DNA of 64,000 nt from Guillardia theta CCMP2712 (Eukaryota; Cryptophyceae; Pyrenomonadales; Geminigeraceae). The notes beneath the pieces are model-generated. The model worked only from the letters and a program-made list of their open reading frames with translations. It was not told the origin of the DNA and ran no database searches. The DNA lies in assembly GCF_000315625.1 (NCBI RefSeq), contig NW_005434661.1, forward strand, positions 671,998 to 735,997. Direction: 5' to 3'. Shown piece after piece: positions 10,521 through 21,015 of the stretch. Within the stretch, counting starts at the first letter, position 1; each line of letters begins with the position of its first letter. A program made the position numbers and the translations under genes.

Positions 10521-10759
10521 GGTTCTCCGCGGTCCTGTACAACTCACCCCCCTGATGACCATTGGGGGTGGGGTACTGAGCAGGGTACTGGGTCGGACAC
10601 TATGTGAGGATGGGTAGTCAGGCACAAAAAGGATGGGTGGGGACCTTGTGAAAATTCAAAAAGAGAGTCCACGGGGTGGGTACTTGTTGCAGTGAGTCGA
10701 GTATGGGGGGGTAGGGGTATTCAATCAAAGGGCTGATCATTCCCGCCATTGCGCTCGTC
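10521..10759. promoter_or_regulatory. Divergent promoter spacer
   Basis: About 240 bp between the 5' ends of the Cys/His repeat gene (minus) and the nephrocystin-like gene (plus). Contains G-rich runs (GGGGGTGGGGTACTG, GGGGGGGTAGGGG). A shared promoter is inferred from position only. Confidence 0.4.
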
Positions 10760-13700
10760 ATGACTGGGGCAGCGCCGAGCGCAGAAGATGTCGAAGATTA
10801 TGAGGACGAGTTTGAGGAGGAAGAGGAGGAGAATAAGAACGCAATGAATAAGGAGAAGGAGAAGGAGAAGGAGAAGGAGAAGGAGAAGGAGAAGGAGAAG
10901 AAAGAGGTCAAGAAGGATGATGGTAAGTCTTACAAAATCCAGCTGTATGAAGGACAAGATCTCAAGGCCACAGTATCTGTTACTTCAGAAACGAAATGGA
11001 AGTCTTTATCAAGGACGCCAACGACCAGACGCGTGTGGTGTATTTCGAATATGATGACAAGTATGGGGGAGACAAGGAACAAACGTTTGTTTGCCAGAAG
11101 CAAGAGGACTGGGAGGATGTTTTGGCGATGCTGGATGAAGATCAGGAGTATCTCAAGGGAGAACTGCCGGTCAGGCTGAAGAAGGACTTTTGCTTCAGCC
11201 TGTTTGAGGGGGAAAAGCTCCTCAAGGAGGTGTTCGTCCCAGAGAAGTGCAAGTGGGAGGACTTTCTCAAGATAGCGAAAGATTCCCTCAAGTTTGCGAT
11301 TGATGGTTTCATCTATGACATCGAGACAGGGAAAGACCCAGAATATGACATAGATTGCAAGACCAAGGATGAATGGCTGGATGTCATAGATATGATGAAT
11401 GATGATTTCCACGAGCTGTACGGATGTTTAGAGGTCGACATTTTGAGGGCGAAGGCGGGTGCAGAGCAGCACGGTGAGAAGGATGCAAAGAAGGATGCGC
11501 AACCCAAGGTCGTGGAGGTTGAAAGCTCAGTCATCCCTGCGGAGGAAACGAACAGGACTTTGCATGATCTGGTAGGGCAGGCCGCTGCCAAGCTTCCCGC
11601 TGCTCGAGACCAAATCCTGACAGACTGTCTCACACACGAAGACGTCAAAACAGGAGTTATACCTGCTCTGAAGCTCAACCAGATCTTGCAATCGAATCTT
11701 GGGTGTTCCGAAACAGTAGCACAAGAGATTCTGCAAAAATTTCCAAGGTGTATACATGGGCCTCGGCATGAAAACGTTGATTTCAGAATGTGGGCTCGGA
11801 ATGCTCGTATCTTTACAGATCATGACAAGGACGTCTTCAAACAGCTACATGACAAGAACATGCAGAGAGCAAGATTTTCGCTCCTGCAGAATATGAAGCG
11901 TACGAGAGAAATTCTGAAAGAGGATGAACAGGCTTCGCTATCACAACTCGAAAACTCTTTGAGGCAGCATGGCGGCGACATTGTGAGCTCTGAATTGGTC
12001 CGGCCGTTGATCGAGTCCTTCAGCTCACTGCAGAAGATACAAGGTTCTAAGTTCAGGGAATGCATCACCGGCCTGAAGATCACTGACTGCCACCGACTGG
12101 TCATGGAAAGCGTTGACTATCACATGATGCTACACTTTTCGGAATCTGCGAACACACTCATTGAGGAAAGCAAGAAGTTGGATGAGGATGCTGTCATCTC
12201 TGTCGACAAGTTCTGCGAGTTGTTTGGTAATGTACCCCAAGACTATCTTTCCATCATCTTTGGTCTGGAGCAGAAACCGAAGAGTGCAAAGATGCCTTGC
12301 TCTGTCCTGTTCCCGTACATTGCAAAAACACTCTCTGCGGTAACAGATGAAGGTCAAGTCAACGCCAAGAAAGTAGCGCAAGATCTGGTCATTCTGCACG
12401 CTTCAGAGATCGATGCGATACAAAGATGCAGCTCTCTGAAGCTGCAGAAGGCCAGACGTAGAATTCTGGTCAACCGGGACGAGATCAAAAAGAAGGTTAC
12501 CTCCAAAGATGACGAGGACCAGTTTTTCGATATTCTGACCGAACAGGATGCAAAATGGCGCCTAGAAGATGATGAGGCAGACTTGTTGATAGGGGATACA
12601 CTCAAGTTGGATCAGGATGGCAACAAAACACGCGATGTCTTAGAATATATGGAGGGCCTTACGTTTAAAGACTTATGGTCAAAGGATCTCAAACCCTCCT
12701 TGATCGAAGTCTTGAATAATTTCGATGAGATCGAAGGCAAGATCATTTCTGCGAACGGCACCAACTACTACATGGAAATCGGCTCGCTGGAAGACATTTT
12801 ATCAGAGGCTGGCTTCAACGAAGCGGCCATTGATGACTTGGTTGAAGCTGTAAATGCCTCCGGGTTCGCCAAGTATTTTCCATGGAGAACATTTCTCTAC
12901 CTCAAGTTTCAAGTGCTAAAGCCATCGGAACTTGAGATATACTCGTCGTCGTCTGATGCTGACTCCCAGAAAGGAAGGAGAACCTTGCTAGCGCACCTTG
13001 CGCAATTACACCTGAGTATGATGCAGGCAGGTTCGACGGAGAGCGCGAAGGTCGAGGAAGTCAAGAAGTACCTGACTGGTCATCTGAGCTTATCTAAAGA
13101 GCAAACAGCAGATATCATTCGTGGCTGGACTCTGAATCATGTTAAGGGAGATATCATCAGGCTTGGCACGTTGGCTGAGTGGCGAATCTGCTCATTATCG
13201 ACTGTTTGCAACGATTCAGCAATGCAGGATTTTGTGAAGCACAGGATTGAAATGCGAAAACTTCTCGATGACGAGCCTTCCTCCGATAAGATCTTCTCCT
13301 CCGTCCCTGTCAAAAATGTTGCCAAAGAACTCTACCAGCTCGGGATGGATCCAAGGATGGTGGAAAACCTCCTTGCTAGGATGGAGACTACCGATGACGG
13401 GTCAGCGGTCTTCTTGAATCAGTCGGCCTTGCGGTTCGGAGTACTCACTGATAGAGAGGAAGCGTCGCTGCGTGCAGTCTTGGACGATCGTCTGCAGCTG
13501 GCTTGCAGGACTCTAATGAGAGTCTCGCCCAAGGGAATCAAAGTTACCGCGGATGAGGCGTCGACTTTCGCTGAGAGGGTCAGCTCCGCCCTGCACGAGG
13601 ACGAGGCTGTCAGGAGCGGGGCGGTCAAGAGAGAGTCTCTGGACGAGGGTGTAGCCCTGCTGGTGTTGTCGTACCTCAAATCTGCCGACCAACCTTTAGA

Positions 13701-14940
13701 TTCGCTTTCTTCAGACGCCCTGCTCTCCTCCTTGCGCAACGACATGATCGCAGTTGATGCCGCTGACTTCAGTGAGGTCGGCATCTCGTCCAGACCCTCG
13801 GCGAAGCCTCAGGGTCAGCCGGGTGGATCCGACGAGAACTACATGCTCAACCTCAGTGAAGCGCAGAGGATATTCCACGAGAAGATCCTGAGGCCGAGGA
13901 CTCCCAGCATGCAGGACCTGATTGAGATCATGAGAGGGATGCCGGCGAGCGTGGGCCCGTCCCCTCTGAGAGAGGAGGTGAGGATTGGAAACAACTTGCC
14001 GTCCGCTGCTCTCAACATGGCGATGTCCGCCTCGAACGAGGGCACGAGAGGGAGCGTGTCGCTTCTGTCAGTTCAGATCATGAATGCCGACGGAGTCCCC
14101 AATGTCTCGGCAAACAAGTTTCGCATCCTAGGCCGTCGTGCTCGCGTCTGCCTCGTCGACGTGGCTCAGCGAAAGTTTGTCGGCGGGTCCCACATTGTTC
14201 CGATCTCTAACAAGCGAGACAAGGGCGGGATCAAATGGGAGTTCTCCAAGAAGGAGGAAACAAACCCCTTCGTGCTCCGAGCGCCGTTGAACGCAGGGTA
14301 GGTGAACATGTGCGTGCATGTCTCTGACAAGCTCTTGTTGTAGCTTGCAGCTCTATGTGGAGTTGTCGTCGGTGTGCAAGAAGGTCGGGTCAACAAGAGA
14401 AGGGCAGGATGCCCTGCACAAGGGAGAGATCAAGGAGCTTTCCCTTGGCTTTGCGTGTCTGGAGCTGAACCAAGAGGTCCTTAAGCTCAAAGGAAAAGTT
14501 CACCTCAAACTCTTCGGAGGGACTCCGTGGGGATCCAAGGTGAGGAGGGAGCCTGGTAGCTTCGTTGGATGACACGCTGGATGGCAGGAAGTGACGGCAG
14601 CGGAGAAGAAAGGGTTCTTCTCCCGTTTCAGGAAGGCGAAGGCGGAGATCGTTCTTAGCGTCTCCAGCTTGAAGGGAGCATTCAAGGCTCTTCCTAACTT
14701 GTTGGTCTCCCCCACCGCCAGCCTCGAGGCCCTCGAGCAGTTCAGCCTGCTGACCCTGGAGAGCAACAAGGCCTCTCAAGGCGCAAGCAAGGTGTTGAAA
14801 TGTGACGTGGCGTCGGCTACGGTAGATGTCAACGCTCTCCCCTCCCCGTCTCATCATGGCCTGCCTGCAGTTCCCCGCCATCATGGACACGCCAGACCTC
14901 ATGTTCCAGTTCGTGCGGAAGTGGAAGGTGAGGACGGAGG

Positions 14941-15025
<85 letters not shown>

Positions 15026-15448
15026 GTGCTGCTCCTGAACCCCTCGCGCAGAACCAGAAGCAGAAGACCAACCAGCAGTTTGTCGACTGCGTGAAGCAGG
15101 TGGGGCCATTACGATCGAGCTTGCATCCCGCTCACCTGCGTGTCAGTTCTATCCTCTGGTTCACCTCTCCACCCGGCAGCTGCCCAAGTGGCTGGACATC
15201 GGACACGTCGGGAGCTTTTCTTTCCTCCTGCCTTCACTCACTTCCTCCCTTTAGGACGAGAGCGAAGAGAGGAGAAAGGCAACTATCGACAAGTATCTCA
15301 CATACACGGTAGCGACGCCTCTCTCTGTGTGGATCGGAATGGTAAATCTCTCAACCCGCAGGAAGGAAAGAAGAACAAGACGGTGGTTGATGCGCTGGTA
15401 TCCGAGTTCAGCGGAGAGCCTTTCAATATCAGCGAGCTGCTAGCATGA
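10760..15448 (+). CDS. Nephrocystin-1-like protein (ciliary transition zone)
   Basis: Exons: 10760-about 10990, then an open stretch to 14297, and 14344-14539, 14588-14791, 14826-14927, 15052-15099, 15147-15206, 15255-15308, 15362-15448. The C-terminal third has the nephrocystin homology pattern: a beta-rich C2-like segment with GGIKWEFSKK, then HLKLFGGTPWGSK, a helical CLQFPAIMDTPDLMFQF segment and FYPLVHLSTRQLPKW near the end. NPHP1 works at the base of cilia in the transition zone. The N-terminus is acidic with a KE repeat, followed by two related LYEGxxL/LFEGEKL modules; no SH3 domain is seen. Between KWKS and FIKDAND (about 10996-11003) the frame shifts by one, or a 44-nt intron (10922-10965) is used. 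The family call rests on the C-terminus. Confidence 0.66.
14938..15023 (+). repeat. (GGCA)n microsatellite in an intron
   Basis: About 21 uninterrupted GGCA units inside the intron 14928-15051 of the nephrocystin-like gene. Likely length-variable between strains. Confidence 0.97.
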
Positions 15449-15534
15449 TACTATCACCCTCAAAGTTAGAACACATGTTATTTCGTAATCCATGTAAAGT
15501 TAATCATCCCTTACTCGCGCCTCCTCGCCTCGCC

Positions 15535-15690
15535 TCACCACTTGATTCCCATCCCGAACAGCAACGAGAAGAGCAGGCTGGCAGTCCCGAGCACGCCAGC
15601 AGGCATCGCCTTCCTCGTCTTGTAGAATCGGATCCCGAAGACAAGGCAGAGGGCCGAGGAGGTCGCAAGCGCCAGCTTCATGTTGTCTTG
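15535..15690 (-). other. Alternative terminal exon B of the TMEM14-like gene
   Basis: Phase-0 exon with acceptor GGCAG, encoding helices 3-4 with GIRFYKTRKAMPAG and ending GMGIKW. It is closest to the usual TMEM14 C-terminus (RFYxTxKxMPAG). Confidence 0.78.
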
Positions 15691-16682
15691 CTGCCAATCA
15701 TCTCATCACTTCAGATGTCAAACTTGGCGAGCGCAAAGAGGACGGCAAAGGAAATGCTTATGAGCTGCAGGAGGCCAGCGGGGAAGAACTTGTTCGACTT
15801 GGCTTGACGTATGCCAAAGACAAGGCTCAAGGTAAGAGCAACGGCCAGGGAGAGGTACAACTGATCCCTCTGACGAGCAAGCAAGCAGACAAGCATTCCC
15901 ACGAGGCGATTCATAGCATGCACAGGTTGGTTCAGCGTGATCGATGAGGAAACAGCGGAACAAACACATCGTGTGAGCAAGTGGCGGAAGAAGAGGAGGA
16001 GAGGGGGGTTACCATGTAAGCGAAGATGAGGAGGATGGACGAAATTACTCCTGATATGATCGAAGGCTTGCTGCCGCTTCTTATGCCTGATCACCCCGGT
16101 CAGCCTCCTTGTCCCACATGATGGGTCATTACCTGCCACCAGCCCTCCCGCGCCGACAATAATGCCGTAGACCAAGCTCCCCATCTTAGCATACTCAGGA
16201 AGAGAGAGCGACATGCTGGGCCCTCGGGCTGCTCCTCCTCTCAAGCGGATGGAACCCGGACAACCTGGAGCAAGAGCAGGAGGCTTGCTGTAAGGATCGT
16301 CAGTGAAAACTGCTGAGGGAGCCCCTGAGCCACTTGCATGGCGACGAAAAGTGAAATGAAGGAAGCGAAATGAGAGGAAGGTGAAGATGTATGGTAAATG
16401 GCGTATGATGTGATGTGTATGATGTGTGAGTTGTGATTTATGGTTTGTGGAATGGAGTGAGGTCAGACACGGGAGCGAGGGAACTTACTTCAACAGCAGC
16501 ATATCCTCGTGTCTCCTCGTGAGCGGAGTAGAGTGCATTGCCCCTCTCATGCCTCCTCCCAGCCTCATCTCCACCATTGGCGCCTTCGCCATTCTCATCC
16601 CTTCGCTTCCCGCCACCATCAGCAGCGCCACCACCATGAACCGTAGCATTTCTTGCTGACCGCCGGACCTCTGTGGTGTCAT
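15535..16682 (-). CDS. TMEM14/FAX family membrane protein with presequence and two alternative last exons
   Basis: Exons on the minus strand: 16489-16682 (leader), 16133-16287, 16013-16086, then either 15711-15860 or 15535-15690. The first exon encodes a signal-peptide-like stretch (MLRFMVVALLMVAG) and a Ser/Thr/Arg-poor acidic-free leader; the next gives helix 1 (GSLVYGIIVGAGGLVAGI), the third helix 2 (ISGVISSILLIFAYM). Both last exons are phase 0, encode helices 3-4 and end in their own stop. TMEM14 proteins are small four-helix membrane proteins; plant FAX1 exports fatty acids from plastids, which would suit the presequence here. Start could be the ATG at 16682 or 16649. Confidence 0.8.
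15711..15860 (-). other. Alternative terminal exon A of the TMEM14-like gene
   Basis: Phase-0 exon with acceptor ATCAG, encoding the same region as exon B: LVFGIRQAKSNKFFPAG and a last helix ending ALAKFDI. Only 20 bp separate its stop from the start of exon B. The two look like diverged copies. Confidence 0.78.
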
Positions 16683-16812
16683 GACCCATCCCTTTTGTTA
16701 GTAGTACCCCATCTTTGAAGCCAATTCACCCCTACTGAAACCATGTACTCTTTGGTACCCCACCCCCATTTTTTCAAAGTTCGCGTCTCAAAGATCCGCC
16801 GGACAGGCAACG
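16683..16812. promoter_or_regulatory. Short divergent promoter spacer
   Basis: 130 bp between two divergent start codons. Contains CCAAT on the plus strand near 16720 and C-rich TACCCCACCCCC at about 16756-16767, the complement of the G-rich motif seen at other gene starts. Confidence 0.45.
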
Positions 16813-17784
16813 ATGGCGAAGGCTTTCATGAGTGTGCGGCTTCTGCGCACCATGTCGCGCCTCCCGCGTCCTGCCCTGTCTGCAGCAGCCTCCTCGTCTC
16901 TCCTCTCCTCTGCCTCTCGCCTCCCTGCTGTCCTGTCCCCTTGCTCTCCTCTCTCTTCTCGTCACTCGGTCGGGGCGAGAGCCTACGTGCAAGGCAGCTC
17001 TTCCTTGCTTTTCCTGCGACGAGGATCCCACGTCATCGCTCCCTCAGCATTGCGCAAGCTCGTGTCCTCTTCCTCTTCCTCCTCCAGGAATGGCTCAGGC
17101 TGGCATGACGAGAGTGAATGGATCAAGGACAAGCTTCGCGCGTTGCTCCCTTTGCTTCCTCTGGCAGCTGTTGGTACTTACGCTTCGAGCTTGCATTCTT
17201 CATCAAGAGAGAGCTTGTGTGACGCATCCGATTCTCAGCAGCATGCAGTTGTACAAAAGAGCTCTGAGCTCAAGGAGCGGCTCGATCTCATCGTCGAGGA
17301 GGTGCAGCGCCTCGTGGTGTGGTTGTGGAATTTCGCCATGGGCATGACGCAAGAGGCTTCGGCTTTCCTGAGGATGAAGATGGACGAGCTGAGGCAGAAC
17401 TTCTTTCCCCAGGTTGAGAGGACTCTCTCTCAGCTCGATGACTTGAGGAAGTCGGTCATGGCATCAGACGCAGTGGCAACGGCCCAGCACTACTTCGACG
17501 CTGGGAGGAAGGCTTTCGCCGACAACATCGGATGCTTCGGGCGGACTGACATGCACAAGTCGATGGCAGCGATCCTCACGAGATATGTTGACGAGCTTGT
17601 GGATGGATCGATGAAGGTCGCCGATCAGATCAACGGTCTGGTTCAGAAAGGCATCAACAATGGATTGAATCTTTCCTTTGTCCCCGTCTTATTCCATTCC
17701 CCCAAGGAGGAGGAGCCGAAGAAGGCAGAAGCGCCGCCTCCGAAGCCAGCAAGCAGCATACCTCCAGGTCTTCTGCCTCCTTGA
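16813..17784 (+). CDS. Unknown protein with organelle-targeting leader, single exon
   Basis: 323 residues, no introns. The first 65 residues are rich in Ser, Ala, Arg and Leu without acidic residues (MAKAFMSVRLLRTMSRLP), typical of a mitochondrial or plastid transit peptide. A hydrophobic segment (LRALLPLLPLAAVGTYASS, about 110-130) may cross a membrane once. The rest is helical (two amphipathic stretches, about 150-215 and 235-285), followed by a proline- and lysine-rich tail (KKAEAPPPKPASS). The layout suggests an inner-membrane-anchored helical protein, but I recognise no family. Confidence 0.75.
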   Translation: MAKAFMSVRLLRTMSRLPRPALSAAASSSLLSSASRLPAVLSPCSPLSSRHSVGARAYVQGSSSLLFLRRGSHVIAPSALRKLVSSSSSSSRNGSGWHDESEWIKDKLRALLPLLPLAAVGTYASSLHSSSRESLCDASDSQQHAVVQKSSELKERLDLIVEEVQRLVVWLWNFAMGMTQEASAFLRMKMDELRQNFFPQVERTLSQLDDLRKSVMASDAVATAQHYFDAGRKAFADNIGCFGRTDMHKSMAAILTRYVDELVDGSMKVADQINGLVQKGINNGLNLSFVPVLFHSPKEEEPKKAEAPPPKPASSIPPGLLPP

Positions 17785-17840
17785 CGCTGCTGGTTGCAAG
17801 TGACTGACCCGCATGATCACTGATAGAGATCGCAACCAAG

Positions 17841-18763
17841 ATGGCTCAAGATCAGTCGTACCTCTCCAAGTGAGTTGAATCGGAGCGAAATTTCTCCGTC
17901 TGTTGTTGGGTGTATTGATGACGAAATGTGCGCCGAGCAGGTACGGTCACTGGATCATCATGGCCAGCATCGTAGGAGGAGTCATCGGCTTCTTGGTGAG
18001 CAGGAGATTCTTGGAACGCGAGTCAAGCCGCATAGCAGCCAAGGTGAGGAGACGGGGGAGGAGGATGAGTCGAAGCTGAAGCCGTGGGCGGTAGAATGCT
18101 AAGGTAGTCGCTGCTTCCACCATTCCGAGTCATCCGAGGAGGGCGAGCTTCGGCGGGCCCTTGCAGGTTCGCAGCCGAATCTCTGCTTGGGCACCGGCCT
18201 TATTGACATTCCATCAGAGTTCTGAGGAGGCGGCGGACGCGATCCGAGAAGCACTCTACATCCTCAAGGCGAACTCGGAGGTGAAAGCGTCCCTAGGAGA
18301 GTCTCTCAAGGAAGGGCGCATGGTGAGGGCGAGGAGGCTCGTCGGCACTGAGAACTGAAGGGCGTCCCGCAGAACGTGGTGTCAGGCGGAAAGGTCAGCC
18401 TGAACGGGCAGGTGAAGAGCCAACGGTGATCAAGCTCGGGCCTAACGTGGCATGCAGATCGCTGTCAAGGGAGAGAAGGGGCATGGAACTCTGACTCTTG
18501 AGGTGCGAGGAGGGAGGTGTGCGGTTGTTTGGCAGGGTGATGGTGATGCCTGCAGGCCGCTAAGACTGAGTTCGGATCAAGTATTCACGTGAGAGCTGAG
18601 ATGCTATCTTGCCATTGGCTGACCTCTGTCGTGCAGTGCACAAAGCTGACATTGAAGCTTGCGAATGGAACTGAAGTGAGAGGAGTCTGAGAAGCTGGGC
18701 CGAGTAAGGATTGACGCTTCCTGGCAGATTCCCATCCCATTGGCCAATGAGGAGAGCAGTTGA
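17841..18763 (+). CDS. Small single-pass membrane protein, Coa1/TIM21-like
   Basis: Many tiny exons joined almost entirely in phase 0. The product starts MAQDQSYLSKYGHW, crosses a membrane once (IIMASIVGGVIGFLVSRRF), and continues with a helix (SSEEAADAIREALYILKAN, then VKASLGESL) and a strand-rich domain (VVSGGKVSLNGQ, IAVKGEKGHGTLTLE, CTKLTLKLANGTEIPI). The order membrane anchor, helix with LG, glycine-rich beta strands matches the Coa1 family (cytochrome oxidase assembly) and more loosely TIM21; both act at the mitochondrial inner membrane. One acceptor is ambiguous (about 18167 or 18217). Family assignment tentative, structure fairly sure. Confidence 0.6.
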
Positions 18764-19983
18764 AATGTTGAACATGCCGTCACTACGTTCCTTCTCTTGG
18801 GTGAAAGTGAGAGTGTAGAGTTCAACAATCAGCTTCTCCTGTAAAAGATAGCGCTGGAACACACATTTGCTTGCTATTCTTTCAGATGCTGTTCTGCGAA
18901 CTGCTCTGCCACCGCTTGCATGAGCGCGATATCACTATCGGAACCTTGCAGCGCCTTTGTGCGTGGTCAGTGCGGACCTCGTTCAGCACAAGAGACCTTT
19001 CTTCGCCCGCGAGCAAACTTTGGGATTAGGACCTCAGGCTCTGAACCGCCTTGATCGACATCCGTGTTCTTCTTGACTGACGCTTGTGGCGCTTTACTTT
19101 CCAAGTGAGACTCGGCATGAGAAATATTACCTCCTATTTTCGATCACCTGCTAGGAAGCTTACAAGTAATGTCCTCAAACCTCCCCCGAGACCTTGAAAT
19201 ATCCGATGACGAAACGATGTTGTGAATGGTACAGGACACTGTTGAAGTGTTCTTACGGACGATGCGCTTGAAACAAAGTTGTCCCCTGTGAAGGAATGCA
19301 ACAAACTTCAACAAACACAGGTCAGTCGGATCAAAGTTTGAATGGCGAACCCCCCTACATACACATTCGCCCCGCTCCTTTCCTCTCTTGCTCCTGTTCC
19401 AGCCACCGCCTCTGCAACTCTTACATCTTTGCTTTTATCCTTCTCCCTGTCTCCTGCTTTTTTCGATCACCTCGCCTCACCTCTACCGAGCTCTCCGCTA
19501 TTACTCTTTCCTATTGATTGATCACCTATCACCCTCCTTCTCTCCTTCTGAATGTGCATACTGGGTATAGGGAGGGAGGGAGGGAGGGAGGGGGAGGGAG
19601 AAGAGGTTGAAATGGAGAGAACCTAAGACTAGGGGTGGTTTAGATAGATTCTGAGTATGCAAGAGGGGGTAGGGTGCTGTAGAAACGGGACTGATAAACC
19701 CGGACTGATCCCGACTCACAGCGGCCCACACGTTGCCGCGCAGTGCCCGGCGTGGGTGCCCGAGCAAATCATCGTCGGAAGCCGCTTAGACACCAGCAAG
19801 AGGTACAGTGTACGTGATGGACTGAAAGGTTTAATACAGGACCATCTGCTCTGCTTCTCAACTTACCCACCCGGAGTCCAGGTGAACAAAAGACGCGGCT
19901 TTCCTTCTGCACCGTCTCGTTTCACAGGCTTTCCATTATTCCGCCGCCGCTCCGGCGCACTCCAAAAATCTTGGCCACTGCGT
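18764..19983. other. Intergenic between convergent genes
   Basis: No supported gene. Includes a GGGA microsatellite near 19570-19600, a GGGGTGGTTTAG and GGGGGTAGGG motif pair (19634-19672) and a GC-rich patch at about 19690-19790. Confidence 0.5.
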
Positions 19984-21015
19984 TCACTTCTTGCGCTTGT
20001 CTGGAACCACACCGAGCTCGATCATCGACTCAGCCATGTCGAGAATGGTGCTGCGAATGTCAGTGTACTCCAAATGAAGCATCTCTTTCGATCGTGCGCT
20101 CGTCAGCTTGCTTTCCTTGCCGACTTGTTTGAGGATAGATCGCACGCCTTTGTCGACGAATGACACAAGATAGAGCAAGAAGTACGGAAGATGTCCAGTC
20201 GGAACGCGATATCCCTGCGTGTTGTACTTTTCTGCAAGAATCTTGGCGACGTCAACCATCCACAAGTTCTGGTTGAAGACAATGAACCTCTTTCCGGATG
20301 TAGAGGGATCCTTCATCGCCTTGATATGTGCCTTACACACATCACGAACATCCACGATCGGGAAAGACAGCTTTGGACATGCTGGCAGCTGTCGCATCAT
20401 CAGCCGAGAAATGATCTCAGCAGACGTGCAGGGAGCTTTGCTCTTCATCGGTCCGAGGACGAGCACTGGGTTGATCGTCGTGAGCTCCAATCCTCTGCCG
20501 GCTGGCTGCTTGTCGATACATTCCCATGCAGCCTTCTCTGCCAAGGTTTTGCTCTTCGGATAGGCATCGCACTTGTCGACGTTGGACCAATCGTCTTCGT
20601 TAAAGACCTTGTCCGCAGGGGCGTCTGGGTGGCCCGAGCCAACCGCGACGAAGCTCGAGGTCAAGATAACTTTCTTGACTGACTCGCACTCGAGTGCAAT
20701 CTTCAGCACTCGGGTCGTTCCCTCTACCGCCGGCTTGATCAGATCGTCCTCGTGCTTCGGAGGTCCGAGAGGGAAGGGAGAAGCTACATGGTGCACAAAC
20801 TCGCAACCGTCGATGGCTTCCTTCCACCCACTGTCAGACAGGAGGTCGGCTTCGAACAGCTGGATGTCTGGACAGACTTTGCGCAGTGGGGCAATCTTTT
20901 GCTCGTCCTTGGTGCTGCGAACAGTGCCCCTCACCTTGTAGCCTTCCGCTGCCAGCATTGCGACCAGGTTGCAGCCGACGTAGCCTCCCGCTCCAGAAAC
21001 CAGAACCGTGCTCAT
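19984..21015 (-). CDS. Extended SDR, dihydroflavonol 4-reductase-like NAD(P)H-dependent reductase
   Basis: Single exon, 343 residues, the usual length for the family. Residues 5-12 form the nucleotide-binding GAGGYVG motif, GTVRS follows strand 2, the active-site Tyr-x3-Lys lies in DAYPKSKTLAEK, the catalytic Ser is probably in ILTSSFVA, and INPVLVLGP follows the catalytic helix. These fit the DFR/cinnamoyl-CoA reductase/cinnamyl-aldehyde branch, which reduces a ketone or aldehyde with NADPH. The exact substrate cannot be told from sequence, and relatives in algae need not act on flavonoids. A hydrophobic segment (LPYFLLYLVSFV) in the C-terminal part may contact a membrane. It is divergent to the transposase gene over 424 bp. 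Confidence 0.88.
   Translation of the reverse strand: MSTVLVSGAGGYVGCNLVAMLAAEGYKVRGTVRSTKDEQKIAPLRKVCPDIQLFEADLLSDSGWKEAIDGCEFVHHVASPFPLGPPKHEDDLIKPAVEGTTRVLKIALECESVKKVILTSSFVAVGSGHPDAPADKVFNEDDWSNVDKCDAYPKSKTLAEKAAWECIDKQPAGRGLELTTINPVLVLGPMKSKAPCTSAEIISRLMMRQLPACPKLSFPIVDVRDVCKAHIKAMKDPSTSGKRFIVFNQNLWMVDVAKILAEKYNTQGYRVPTGHLPYFLLYLVSFVDKGVRSILKQVGKESKLTSARSKEMLHLEYTDIRSTILDMAESMIELGVVPDKRKK

Noticed and set aside
8723-10555. 610-codon plus-strand ORF over the repeat gene
   Set aside because: It is the complement of a 54-bp coding repeat; its repeated unit lacks conserved metal-binding order and stays open only because the unit is a multiple of three.
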